Below are positions 25,254 to 34,443 of a DNA stretch of 64,000 bases, in pieces. The notes below the pieces were generated by a model, which was given only the letters and a program-made list of their open reading frames with translations, ran no database searches and was not told the DNA's origin. Numbering within the stretch: the first letter of the stretch is position 1; each line of letters opens with the position of its first letter. Both the position numbers and the translations under genes were made by a program. This stretch comes from an uncultured Bacteroidales bacterium (GTDB lineage: Bacteria > Bacteroidota > Bacteroidia > Bacteroidales > P3), in contig ONLW01000013.1 in NCBI GenBank assembly GCA_900318835.1, forward strand, positions 1-64,000. Reading direction: 5' to 3'.

Positions 25254-25261
25254 CAAAGATA
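25254..25261 (-). promoter_or_regulatory. Bacteroidetes -7 box, nrdDG
   Basis: TATCTTTG on the minus strand with TTTTGCGG about 20 bp upstream. It places the start of transcription near 25247, just before the riboswitch. Confidence 0.7.
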
Positions 25262-25332
25262 CACTCCTTTCTCCGTTCCGCAAAATAATGTTATCAACAA
25301 AAAAACGTTAATAACTACCCTGTACCCCAACT

Positions 25333-25412
25333 ACCTGATAACCACCTAACAACCCCCTATCAACGCCTAACCAACTCCTACTATAGTAGGAGTTGGTAGG
25401 GAGTTGGTAGGG
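25333..25412. repeat. Intergenic palindrome/11-bp repeat element, copy 3
   Basis: AACCAACTCC TACTATAGTA GGAGTTGG palindrome with flanking CCTAAC / GGTAGG repeats on both sides. It lies between two divergent promoters (nrdD and the RNA at 25513). Confidence 0.9.
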
Positions 25413-25497
25413 TCTTCGTCGGCAATTCTATCCCACCTGGAGCCTACCGGAAATCCACCCGTTGTCAAAATTTTTTTGTGGAATGGAAATTTATTCG

Positions 25498-25505
25498 TAA
25501 TTTTG
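25498..25505 (+). promoter_or_regulatory. Bacteroidetes -7 box, structured RNA
   Basis: TAATTTTG with TTTG at 25475-25478 and a spacer of about 19 bp. Transcription would begin near 25512. Confidence 0.7.
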
Positions 25506-25512
25506 CAGCCAC

Positions 25513-25752
25513 TTACGAGAGTGAAGTGTAAGCAGTAAGCAAGAAAAGCATTGCTATATTGTCCTTACTTATCGAATTTCGCCAAAGTTCATGCAGGAGG
25601 ACGGAGCATTTGTGCTTTCGCTTGATTTTTGTATGCTATACCCATAGCATATCTTCAGGCGTGAGATATGTTCCTTAGACCCCGTTCCTGCATAGGTGTT
25701 TGGCGATACCTGATAAGTAAACGGACATGAGTACATAACCTCATGCCTTTTC
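25513..25752 (+). ncRNA. Structured RNA of unknown class with its own promoter and terminator
   Basis: Long closing stem: GTCC 25561-25564 with GGAC 25723-25726, TTACTTATC 25565-25573 with GATAAGTAA 25712-25720, TCGCCAAA 25579-25586 with TTTGGCGA 25699-25706, ATGCAGGA 25591-25598 with TCCTGCAT 25686-25693, ACGG 25601-25604 with CCGT 25682-25685. Inner hairpins are AGCA/TGCT (25605-25616) and TATGCTAT/ATAGCATA (25632-25651). It ends with CATGAG/CTCATG and CCTTTT (25727-25750). The layout resembles 6S RNA in having one long rod, but no class motif was recognised. It may also act as the leader of the WG gene. Confidence 0.65.
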
Positions 25753-25794
25753 TATTTGTATGAAATACTGTTTCTGTTGGAGGTCCGGATACCA

Positions 25795-25832
25795 AAGGTT
25801 GTGCCCGACACGAATTAGGGTATAAGATTATG
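25795..25832 (+). promoter_or_regulatory. Duplicated translation leader, copy A
   Basis: AAGGTTGTGCCCGACACGA followed by ATTAGGGTATAAGATTATGG. It matches 26395-26432 at about 32 of 39 positions. A short stem pairs CCC with GGG. Confidence 0.5.
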
Positions 25833-26387
25833 GTAGGAGATAAAGTTGGCGAGGATGCTGTAATGGAGGAATTCGGAGAAGGATTGTGGGTATTTGAGGA
25901 AGACTGTCTTTATGGTTATGCTGATGAGGATTTCAATATTGTCATAGAAGCACAATTTGACTGGGCGGCTCCATTCCATGAGGGTTTTGTCCAGGTTATG
26001 ATGAATGATGAAGGCCATTTCTTTATAGACAAAAAGGGAAACAATGCTTTTGGTGCGGTGTTTACTGATAATGAATATTTCTCCGAAGGATTGGCAGCGG
26101 TGGCCACGGGTGACTATGACGATACCGATGACGACCCTGATAACTGGACCTGTAAGAATTGGGGATTCATCAATACAAAAGGGGAGATGGTTATTGCACC
26201 GGTTTATGATAAGGCTGAACCTTTCTCCAGCGGTATGGCTGCTGTGAGGGTGGGGAAGAAGTGGGGATATATTGACAAGAGTGGCAAGATGGTTATTGAA
26301 CCTCAGTTTGGGACAGCGGATAAATTTAGTGGAGATTGTGCTAAAGTGGAAGCCTTTATTGACAAACAGGGAAAAATCCATTTTTAA
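25830..26387 (+). CDS. WG-repeat protein
   Basis: 185 aa, acidic. WG/KWG beta repeats: WVFEEDCLYGYADEDFNIV, GHFFIDKKGN, NWGFINTKGEMVIAPVYDKAEPFSSGMAAV, KWGYIDKSGKMVIEPQF. No signal peptide. WG proteins are binding scaffolds of unknown role, frequent in accessory regions. Base composition is more AT-rich than in the neighbours. The leader just before the ATG is duplicated before the next gene. Confidence 0.85.
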   Translation: MVGDKVGEDAVMEEFGEGLWVFEEDCLYGYADEDFNIVIEAQFDWAAPFHEGFVQVMMNDEGHFFIDKKGNNAFGAVFTDNEYFSEGLAAVATGDYDDTDDDPDNWTCKNWGFINTKGEMVIAPVYDKAEPFSSGMAAVRVGKKWGYIDKSGKMVIEPQFGTADKFSGDCAKVEAFIDKQGKIHF

Positions 26388-26394
26388 ATAATAT

Positions 26395-26432
26395 AAGGTT
26401 GCGCACGACACGGATTAGTGTAAAAGACAATG
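26395..26432 (+). promoter_or_regulatory. Duplicated translation leader, copy B
   Basis: AAGGTTGCGCACGACACGG followed by ATTAGTGTAAAAGACAATGG, ending in the start codon at 26430. The stem is CAC with GTG, one base pair changed on both sides relative to copy A. Confidence 0.5.
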
Positions 26433-26819
26433 GCAAGAAAGTCGGTTAGAAATATGAATCCGGAGGAGATACAAGTTCACCTTCAGGAAAAGACCCAGGA
26501 GTTCAGCATGTATGGCCTGTGGTTTTATGATGTTGACACTTCCCATGGTACGCGCCTCAAATATTTCTACACAGTCCATGGGAATGCACATACCAATACG
26601 GTCAATGAGATAAAATGGATGCTCGGAATCATGAAAGGGAAGAGTAAATCTTTTGTTGAGATCAGGGATGAGGTGTGCCGGTATTGGAGACAGAACCACG
26701 ACTTGCTGCAAATGGCGGTGGAAATAGGTATTCTCACATCAGGAATTGCTGAAAAGATTAAAGAAGGGGAGAAGTTGACCGAGGAACAAGCAGAATATAT
26801 ACAATCAAAAATGCAGTAA
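26430..26819 (+). CDS. Hypothetical helical protein
   Basis: 129 aa, no recognised domain. N-terminal charged helix (NMNPEEIQVHLQEKTQEF), a central aromatic block (YGLWFYDVDTSHGTRLKYFYTVHG) and a C-terminal coiled-coil-like helix (IAEKIKEGEKLTEEQAEYIQ). No signal or TM. It shares its leader with the WG gene upstream, so the two are probably co-regulated. Part of the AT-richer accessory islet. Confidence 0.65.
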   Translation: MARKSVRNMNPEEIQVHLQEKTQEFSMYGLWFYDVDTSHGTRLKYFYTVHGNAHTNTVNEIKWMLGIMKGKSKSFVEIRDEVCRYWRQNHDLLQMAVEIGILTSGIAEKIKEGEKLTEEQAEYIQSKMQ

Positions 26820-26913
26820 TATTATGATGAGTTTTTTAATCATGCTTACTTTTTGTCGTGGATATCTTTGGAGATTTGTTTTTCGGCCACTCATTCTTCA
26901 AGGACAAGTAGCA

Positions 26914-27399
26914 ATGATAAAACAAACAAGCACGGTAGTCTACGAGTTCCAAAAGGGCTTGTATGGCTGTAGTATTTTCATTGGGATAGGAGTTAGTGAT
27001 TTGACGATAAGAAAGTTGTTTCATCCTTTTTGTTTGAACGAAGAAGACGGGACTTTTATTAAGAAAGAGTTTTATAGAGGGCAAAACTCCTTTCCTCTAA
27101 CAATTGCTGTTGCAGTCCAGACGGTCATTTTGAAAGCAGATGATACGCACTATGGGGTCTTTTTCAACATCAACCCTAACCATGAAATCGATATAAATAC
27201 AATCGCGCATGAGGCTAGCCATGCGGCTGATTTCATTCGCTATTACAACGATGATGTTTATTCCGATGAAGAAGCATACTATGACATTGCCGGATGTATT
27301 GCTCTATACATTGAAATGGTTTCGAAGAAAAAGATTGATTTTCGGCAAGCCCGAAAGATAACACCCAAAGGAAATGGATTTGAAAGAAAAACAAAATAG
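26914..27399 (+). CDS. Putative phage-like HExxH metallopeptidase
   Basis: 161 aa from the ATG at 26914; the frame is open upstream, but the paralogue aligns from TSTVVYEF. It contains TIAHEASHAADFI (HExxH) and, about 20 residues on, SDEEAYYDIAG, whose Glu could be the third zinc ligand. This pattern resembles small proteins I know from Bacteroidetes phages and ICEs. Target unknown. It overlaps the next paralogue by 26 bp. Confidence 0.65.
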   Translation: MIKQTSTVVYEFQKGLYGCSIFIGIGVSDLTIRKLFHPFCLNEEDGTFIKKEFYRGQNSFPLTIAVAVQTVILKADDTHYGVFFNINPNHEIDINTIAHEASHAADFIRYYNDDVYSDEEAYYDIAGCIALYIEMVSKKKIDFRQARKITPKGNGFERKTK

Positions 27400-27931
27400 C
27401 ACGGTTGTTTATGAATTTAGAAATGAGGTTTATCCATTTCCGATTTTTGTGGGGATTGGAGTAAGTGATAAAACCATTCGTGATTTCTTTACCCGTGCCA
27501 AGGCACCATATGGTTTTGAAGTTGGAGATAATATATTGAGAGGGAAAGATGCTTTGACTGTTCCTGTGATTATGTGGAATTATATTGGTGGTAAAAGTGT
27601 GTACAAACATGGCATTTTTGTCAATATTAATGCCAATAATGCCATTGATGCCGGTGTAATAACAAAGGAAGCCTGCCGTGTGGCAGACTGGTTATGTATG
27701 AAATGTGGTGTACGTTTTGGTGGGAAAGTAGAAGATGGTGAAGCTCATGCTTATCTAGTAGGAATGGCCGCACAATTTATTGCTTATGTGGTGAATCACA
27801 ATGTGCCTCCAACGGTAGAGAAATGGACTCCGGCAAAACTCAACCGCATGTGTTATGAAGAATTTAAGGATAAAATTCGTCGTGGGGAGATAAAACTTGA
27901 CGACAACGGGAATCCGATTTATCCCAATTAG
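27374..27931 (+). CDS. Paralogue of the HExxH protein with a degenerate motif
   Basis: 185 aa. Aligns with the upstream protein: STVVYEF, PIFVGIGVSDKTIRDFF, GIFVNINANNAID. Where the first copy has HEASH this one reads KEACR, so both motif His are lost, while the later EDGEAHAYLVG block stays. A 40-residue C-terminal extension (KWTPAKLNRMCYEEFKDKI) is added. It is probably not a peptidase; possibly an inhibitor, immunity-like or structural partner, by inference only. Confidence 0.65.
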   Translation: MDLKEKQNSTVVYEFRNEVYPFPIFVGIGVSDKTIRDFFTRAKAPYGFEVGDNILRGKDALTVPVIMWNYIGGKSVYKHGIFVNINANNAIDAGVITKEACRVADWLCMKCGVRFGGKVEDGEAHAYLVGMAAQFIAYVVNHNVPPTVEKWTPAKLNRMCYEEFKDKIRRGEIKLDDNGNPIYPN

Positions 27932-28041
27932 TTTTGTTGGTAGAGGTTGATAGGATTTGCCACTTTCTTAGGGAGTTCTAGAAAAAAGATTGCTTTCAAC
28001 ATCTGTTGAAACTTTTTTTTCTTTGATTAAGAAAAACTTTG

Positions 28042-28049
28042 TATATTTG
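28042..28049 (+). promoter_or_regulatory. Bacteroidetes -7 box, P5C dehydrogenase
   Basis: TATATTTG 36 bp before the ATG, with CTTTGATT upstream as the -33 region. Confidence 0.65.
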
Positions 28050-28084
28050 CACCCAAAATTAAACCACTAAAAATATTACAAAAA

Positions 28085-29815
<1,731 letters not shown>

Positions 29816-29818
29816 GCG

Positions 29819-30655
29819 ATGAGGTTTTCCGTCATCATCCCGGCTTACAACGCCAGCCGTTATATCGCACGATGCATCGAGTCGGTGAAGGTTCAGACCT
29901 TCACTGACTTCGAGTGCATCATCGTTAACGATGGCTCCAAGGACAACACCCTTGAGTTATGCCAGTCGCTGATGGAAGGGGATAGCCGTTTCGTAATCAT
30001 TGACATTCCCAACGGTGGAGTCTCCAATGCCCGCAACATGGGTCTGGAACGGGCAAAGGGCGAGTATATACTCTTTGTCGATGCCGACGACTGGGTGGAG
30101 CCGATATGGCTCCAAGAACTGTCGCAGCAATGCAACGAAACGGATGTTGTCCAGTTCGACTACTATGAAATGGACAACGATACTCGTCAGGAGATACATA
30201 TCGACAGCGACCTTGCCATGATTATCCGTGGCGACGGCGCCGTGGTGTGGAAACGGGCCTACCGTCGGGACCTCATTGCCGACTTGCGGTTCGATACCTC
30301 GATAAAAGCTGGTGAGGACTACCTTTTCAGCACGCAGGTGTTTCTCCGTTGCCAGTCTTACCGGCACATTGGCAGATGTCTCTATAACTATTATGTCGCC
30401 AACCAGCAGAGTGCTATGCATTCCAGCTTTGCGGAGAACTTCGGTTACCAGTTGCTGGCGACAAGCAAGGTAGAGCGGATGCTCAAGGACAATAGCATGT
30501 ATGAAGCACACAAGGCCGACCTCCGCATGCGTCACTACTGGTGCATCCGAGAACTCTCTTGGCGATGGCTGATGCAGAACATGCCGGAAGGCCGTCGTCG
30601 CCGGTTTACCATGAAACTCCTCAATAGTCTCCTCAAGCGTGGCTACCGAGGATAA
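29819..30655 (+). CDS. Family 2 glycosyltransferase
   Basis: 278 aa. GT-A fold: FSVIIPAYNASRYIARCIES, IIVNDGSKDNTLELC, GGVSNARNMGLERAKGEYI, and LFVDADDWVEP with the DxD metal site. It transfers a sugar from a nucleotide donor to an unknown acceptor, at the cytoplasmic face. It starts 3 bp after the P5C dehydrogenase stop, so it is probably co-transcribed, although the functions are unrelated. A bidirectional terminator follows. Confidence 0.9.
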   Translation: MRFSVIIPAYNASRYIARCIESVKVQTFTDFECIIVNDGSKDNTLELCQSLMEGDSRFVIIDIPNGGVSNARNMGLERAKGEYILFVDADDWVEPIWLQELSQQCNETDVVQFDYYEMDNDTRQEIHIDSDLAMIIRGDGAVVWKRAYRRDLIADLRFDTSIKAGEDYLFSTQVFLRCQSYRHIGRCLYNYYVANQQSAMHSSFAENFGYQLLATSKVERMLKDNSMYEAHKADLRMRHYWCIRELSWRWLMQNMPEGRRRRFTMKLLNSLLKRGYRG

Positions 30656-30663
30656 AAAAAGAA

Positions 30664-30690
30664 AGGCGCTCCCGATTGGGAGCGCCTGTT
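30664..30690. terminator. Bidirectional terminator between convergent genes
   Basis: 10-bp stem AGGCGCTCCC / GGGAGCGCCT with a GATT loop. A-run on the left and T-run on the right serve both strands. Confidence 0.9.
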
Positions 30691-30695
30691 TTCTT

Positions 30696-31304
30696 TTAGA
30701 GGACGTTGATGAGTTCCACTTTGAAGATGAGTGCGGCATAGGGCGGGATGTCGGCTCCTGCGCCACGCTCGCCGTAGGCGAGGTTGTAAGGGATGTAGAA
30801 CTTGAAGATGGAACCTTCTTTCATCAGCTGCACACCTTCCGTCCATCCGGCGATGACTTGGCGGAGGCCGAATTCAGCGGGCATACCGCGACGGTAGCTC
30901 GAGTCGAAGACAGTACCGTCGATGAGGGTGCCCTCGTAGTGGCAACGCACGGTGTCGCTGGCCTTGGGCTGACGGCCGGTACCCTCTTTGACGACCTCAT
31001 ATTGCAGGCCGCTGGGAGTAACGGTGATGCCAGCCTTCTTGGCGTTTTCCTTAAGGAAAGCTTCGCCTTCGCCTTTGGCGGCTTTGCCACGCTCGGCGGC
31101 TTCGGCCTGCTGGCGCTCCTCAAGTTCGGCAAAATAGTGTTCGAGCACTTCATGAACCTCTTCGTGGCTCATCTTGGGAGCGTTGCCCTGCAGGATGTCG
31201 GCGACAGCAGCTGCGAAATCATCAATATTCAGGCTCTTCTGGAGGCCCATTCCAATCAGTTGATGGCCAATGTTGTGGCCTAATGCATAGCTAAGTTTGT
31301 CCAT
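30696..31304 (-). CDS. FKBP-type peptidyl-prolyl isomerase
   Basis: 202 aa without a signal peptide, so cytoplasmic. N-terminal FKBP dimerisation helices (1-90, Glu/Ala-rich) and a C-terminal FKBP domain (VRCHYEGTLIDGTVFDSSYRRG, VIAGWTEGVQLMKEGS, KFYIPYNLAYGERG). It speeds proline isomerisation and acts as a chaperone. Last gene of the gapA operon, 21 bp after the BtuF-like gene. Confidence 0.93.
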   Translation of the reverse strand: MDKLSYALGHNIGHQLIGMGLQKSLNIDDFAAAVADILQGNAPKMSHEEVHEVLEHYFAELEERQQAEAAERGKAAKGEGEAFLKENAKKAGITVTPSGLQYEVVKEGTGRQPKASDTVRCHYEGTLIDGTVFDSSYRRGMPAEFGLRQVIAGWTEGVQLMKEGSIFKFYIPYNLAYGERGAGADIPPYAALIFKVELINVL

Positions 31305-31325
31305 GTAAGGTTTGACGTTTAATGT

Positions 31326-32258
31326 TTAAGGGGTCATTCGTTTTCTAAGGTAAAGTATGGCGTCGATGTTGCGGGGCACCTGAAGGTCGAGGGTCCCGCT
31401 GACGATGCCGATTACGTGGCCACTCTTGACGGCGCTGAGGCGGTTATAGGGCTTCATGTCGCAGAAGGCGGCGGAGTCCTCACGGCGCACGATGATGTAG
31501 TCGGGGTTTTCCTTCATCAGGGCTTCGAGGCTGTAGCTCCAGCCTTCGATGCCCTCGGCGATGTTGCGGCCACCGGCCATGCGGATGATGTCGTTGATGA
31601 AGGTGTTGCCACCGGCTGTGAAGTTGCCACCGGCACCGAAGCCTACAACATAGTAGACCGAAGGTCTGATTGCTTGATTGCTTGATTGTTTGATTGTTTG
31701 AGTGTCTGACTGTGCAAACTCACTCAAGCAATCGTGCATTAACGCATTCAAACAATTATTCAGACTGTCGGCTTCGTGCTCTTTGTTCACCAGTTTTCCG
31801 ATGGCGGTGATGTTGTCGAACAGAGCTTCGAACTTAGGTTTCTCGATGACACAGACCATGGGGACGCCCATCTGGTCCATCTGGTCGGTGACTTTCTTGC
31901 CCACCATGGAGCCGCTGATGACGAGGTCGGGGTTGAGGGAGAGGATGCTCTCGATGTTGAGGTTGCTGATGCCGCCGATGCTGGGGAGGTCCAGCGCTGC
32001 GTCGGGGTAGACGCAGAAGTCGGTGCGACCCACCAGTAGGTCCTGTGCGCCGAGTGCGAACAAAATCTCTGTGACGGCAGGGGAGAGGCTTACCACCCGC
32101 TGCGGCTGTGTGGGAACCACCACCTTACGTCCGTAGTCGTCAACTACCGTGTCGGTGGTCTGGGCTTGACGGCTCTGTTGTCCGCAAGCAGCCAACAGCA
32201 GGACAAAGGCCAGCATCGTAAACCGTAAACTGTAAACCGTAAACCGAATTTTACGCAT
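31326..32258 (-). CDS. BtuF-like ABC transporter substrate-binding lipoprotein
   Basis: 310 aa from the ATG at 32258. Lipobox LAAC, then a helical-backbone metal-receptor fold: RVVSLSPAVTEILFALGAQDLLVGRT, LNPDLVISG, GGRNIAEGI and ENPDYIIVRRED. This group binds cobalamin or Fe-siderophores; which one cannot be told. The signal peptide (RFTVYSLRFT) is written by a heptamer repeat, and residues around QTIKQSSNQAI by an octamer array (31668-31699). It overlaps the fabG end by 8 bp. Confidence 0.85.
   Translation of the reverse strand: MRKIRFTVYSLRFTMLAFVLLLAACGQQSRQAQTTDTVVDDYGRKVVVPTQPQRVVSLSPAVTEILFALGAQDLLVGRTDFCVYPDAALDLPSIGGISNLNIESILSLNPDLVISGSMVGKKVTDQMDQMGVPMVCVIEKPKFEALFDNITAIGKLVNKEHEADSLNNCLNALMHDCLSEFAQSDTQTIKQSSNQAIRPSVYYVVGFGAGGNFTAGGNTFINDIIRMAGGRNIAEGIEGWSYSLEALMKENPDYIIVRREDSAAFCDMKPYNRLSAVKSGHVIGIVSGTLDLQVPRNIDAILYLRKRMTP
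31668..31762 (-). repeat. Octamer-family element inside the BtuF-like gene
   Basis: + strand GATTGCTT x2, GATTGTTT x2, then GAGTGTCTGACTGTGC, and a right part ACTCAAGCAATC plus GCATTAACGCATTCAAAC. Left and right parts can pair. The right part is nearly identical to that in aroC (59719-59758). Confidence 0.85.
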
Positions 32259-33030
32259 CTTCCATTCCTCCGCACATGGGTAATACGACACTGGTGATGT
32301 AGCTCGACATGTCGCTGGCGAGGAAGACGCAGCACTGTGCCACCTCGTCGGGTGTGCCGGCACGCTTCATGGGGATACGGCTGCACCAGGTGTCCATGAG
32401 TTCTTTGGGCACTCCGGCTGTCATTTCGGTCTCCACGAAACCGGGGCAGAGCACGTTGACGCGGATGTTGCGGGCGGCGAACTCCTTGGCGCAACTCTTG
32501 CTGAAACCTATGATGCCGGCCTTCGAGGCAGCATAGTTGGCCTGGTTGTAGTTGCCGGCGATGCCCACCACCGAGCCGATGTTGACGATGGAACCGTGTC
32601 CCTGGCGCCACATCGAGGGCTGGATGGCTTTGGTCATGCAGAAGACGCTCTTGAGATTGACGCCCACCACGCGGTCGAACTGTTCCTCGGTCATGCGCTT
32701 CACAGCAGCGTCGTCTGTAATACCGGCATTGTTGACGAGGATGTCGACCTTGCCAAAGTCGGCAAGCACCTCCTTGACGAAGGCCTGTGCCGACTGATAG
32801 TCGGCCACATTGGCCGCATATCCCTTGGCATGGAGATTGCTTGATTGCTTGATTGCTTGATTGCTTGAGTAGATGGCGTTTAGTTCGGCCTCCACGGCGA
32901 CCATCTTCTCGTTGCGTGTGCGGCCGCAGAAGGCCACGTTGCAACCCTCTTTGGCGAACCGTATAGCAATGGCGTAACCGATGCCACGGGTGGCACCGGT
33001 CACGATTGCTGTCTTATTTTCTAAGAGCAT
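32251..33030 (-). CDS. fabG: 3-oxoacyl-ACP reductase
   Basis: 259 aa from the ATG at 33030. SDR fold: TAIVTGATRGIGYAIA, ILVNNAGITDD, NIGSVVGIAGNYNQANYAASKAG (Ser, Tyr-x3-Lys), and RVNVLCPGFVETEM. It reduces the beta-keto group in fatty-acid synthesis. Between helix alphaC and the next strand, residues YSSNQAIKQSSNLHAK are an insertion written by a four-unit octamer array (32835-32866). The start is directly behind the gapA stop. Confidence 0.93.
   Translation of the reverse strand: MLLENKTAIVTGATRGIGYAIAIRFAKEGCNVAFCGRTRNEKMVAVEAELNAIYSSNQAIKQSSNLHAKGYAANVADYQSAQAFVKEVLADFGKVDILVNNAGITDDAAVKRMTEEQFDRVVGVNLKSVFCMTKAIQPSMWRQGHGSIVNIGSVVGIAGNYNQANYAASKAGIIGFSKSCAKEFAARNIRVNVLCPGFVETEMTAGVPKELMDTWCSRIPMKRAGTPDEVAQCCVFLASDMSSYITSVVLPMCGGMEDA
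32835..32870 (-). repeat. Octamer array inside fabG
   Basis: Four exact GATTGCTT units on the + strand followed by GAGT. On the coding strand it reads as the 8-residue repeat QAIKQSSN. Confidence 0.9.
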
Positions 33031-33031
33031 A

Positions 33032-34039
33032 TTAGAGCAGCTTGGCGAGTTTGGCAGCCAGGTCGCCGACGCGGGTGCTGTAGCCCTTCTCGTTGTCATA
33101 CCAGCTGACGATCTTCACGAAGTTGCCGTCCATCACCTGGGTCAGCAGGCTGTCGAAGATGCTGCTGTGGGTGTTGTCGATGATGTCGATGCTGACGATG
33201 GGCTCGTCAACATACTGGAGGACACCCTTCATGGGGCCTTCGGCGGCCTCTTTGATGGCGGCGTTGATCTCTTCTTTGGTGACGTTCTTCTCCAGTTCGG
33301 CGGTGAGGTCAACGACGGAACCGTCGGGAGTGGGGACACGCATGGCGAAGCCATCGAGTTTGCCTTTCAGCTCGGGGATCACCAGACCCACAGCCTTGGC
33401 GGCGCCGCTGGAGGTGGGGATGATGCTGACGGCGGCGGCACGGGCGCGACGGAGGTCGCTGTGCGGCTGGTCGAGAATCTTCTGGTCGTTGGTGTAGCTG
33501 TGGACGGTGTTCATCAGACCGCGCTTGATACCGAACTTGTCGTTCAGCACCTTGGCCACGGGGGCCAGGCAGTTGGTGGTGCAGCTGGCGTTGGAGATGA
33601 GCTGCATATCCTTGGTCAGCACGCTGTCGTTGACGCCCAGCACGACGGTGGCGTCGACGTCGTCGGCCTTACCGGCGGGGACGGTGAGGATGACCTTTTT
33701 GGCACCGGCGTTGATGTGCTTCATCATCTGCTCGCGTTTCTTGAAGAGACCGGTGCTCTCGACCACGATGTCGACACCGAGTTCCTTCCAGGGAAGATTC
33801 TGCGGGTCACGCTCGGCATAGATTTTCACCTTCTTGCCGTTCACCACGAGGCAGTCGCCCTCGGCGTGCACTTCGCCGTCGAAGTTTTCGTGCACGGAAT
33901 CATATTTGAAGAGATAGGCCAGGGTGTCAGCGCTGGTCAGGTCGTTGATAGCGACGATTTCGAGCTCAGGGTGGGCGAGCATAGCACGGAAGGACATTCT
34001 TCCGATTCGGCCGAAGCCATTGATTGCAACTTTTGCCAT
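33032..34039 (-). CDS. gapA: Glyceraldehyde-3-phosphate dehydrogenase
   Basis: 335 aa from the ATG at 34039. NAD-binding INGFGRIGRM, catalytic SNASCTTNCLAPVAK, and RVPTPDGSVVDLT and SWYDNEKGYS at the C-terminus. Glycolysis/gluconeogenesis. First gene of a four-gene operon (gapA, fabG, BtuF-like, FKBP) with a -7 box at 34093-34100. Full length. Confidence 0.97.
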   Translation of the reverse strand: MAKVAINGFGRIGRMSFRAMLAHPELEIVAINDLTSADTLAYLFKYDSVHENFDGEVHAEGDCLVVNGKKVKIYAERDPQNLPWKELGVDIVVESTGLFKKREQMMKHINAGAKKVILTVPAGKADDVDATVVLGVNDSVLTKDMQLISNASCTTNCLAPVAKVLNDKFGIKRGLMNTVHSYTNDQKILDQPHSDLRRARAAAVSIIPTSSGAAKAVGLVIPELKGKLDGFAMRVPTPDGSVVDLTAELEKNVTKEEINAAIKEAAEGPMKGVLQYVDEPIVSIDIIDNTHSSIFDSLLTQVMDGNFVKIVSWYDNEKGYSTRVGDLAAKLAKLL

Positions 34040-34092
34040 ATTGTATTGTTTTTTAATTATTTGTTGTTGTTTTAACAAAAGATTTAATCCGA

Positions 34093-34100
34093 CAAAGATA
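34093..34100 (-). promoter_or_regulatory. Bacteroidetes -7 box, gapA operon
   Basis: TATCTTTG on the minus strand, with TTTGGTTTATTC as the upstream region. Leader about 50 nt. Confidence 0.7.
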
Positions 34101-34243
34101 CGACAATAATTCGAATAAACCAAATAAAATATATTTTAACATTCGTTAAGTTAATTTCTGTGATACAGGATCCCATCCAATACCCTTTTTCGCGCCGAAA
34201 CCATAGTTCTATGCCTAACTGTTTATATCTGATAGCGATAAAC

Positions 34244-34315
34244 TACCTACCATCTCCTTACCAACTCCTAACCAACTCCTACCACGGTAGGTGTTGATAG
34301 GGTTGTGGAAGGGTG
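34244..34315. repeat. Intergenic palindrome/11-bp repeat element, copy 4
   Basis: Clear 11-bp units TACCATCTCCT, TACCAACTCCT, AACCAACTCCT, then ACCACGGTAGGTG. It lies between the divergent gapA and mtgA promoters, in a 404-bp gap that otherwise holds only promoter sequences. Confidence 0.9.
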
Positions 34316-34400
34316 TTCGCGTTTAAGAATTGTTAACATTTGTTTTTTCATAAGGTGTCGGTCTTAATATTCTTATTAATAAAGTTACATTTTTTTTTCG

Positions 34401-34408
34401 TATTTTTG
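34401..34408 (+). promoter_or_regulatory. Bacteroidetes -7 box, mtgA-xerD
   Basis: TATTTTTG after a T-run, 35 bp before the ATG at 34444. Confidence 0.65.
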
Positions 34409-34443
34409 CATTTCGTTTGATACGAAAAATTCTTTGTAAAAAG

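Noticed and set aside
25513..25752. RNase P RNA, tmRNA or SRP RNA
   Set aside because: None of their hallmark sequences (for example GAGGAAAGTCC or the SRP GGAAG core) is present, and no tRNA-like end is seen.
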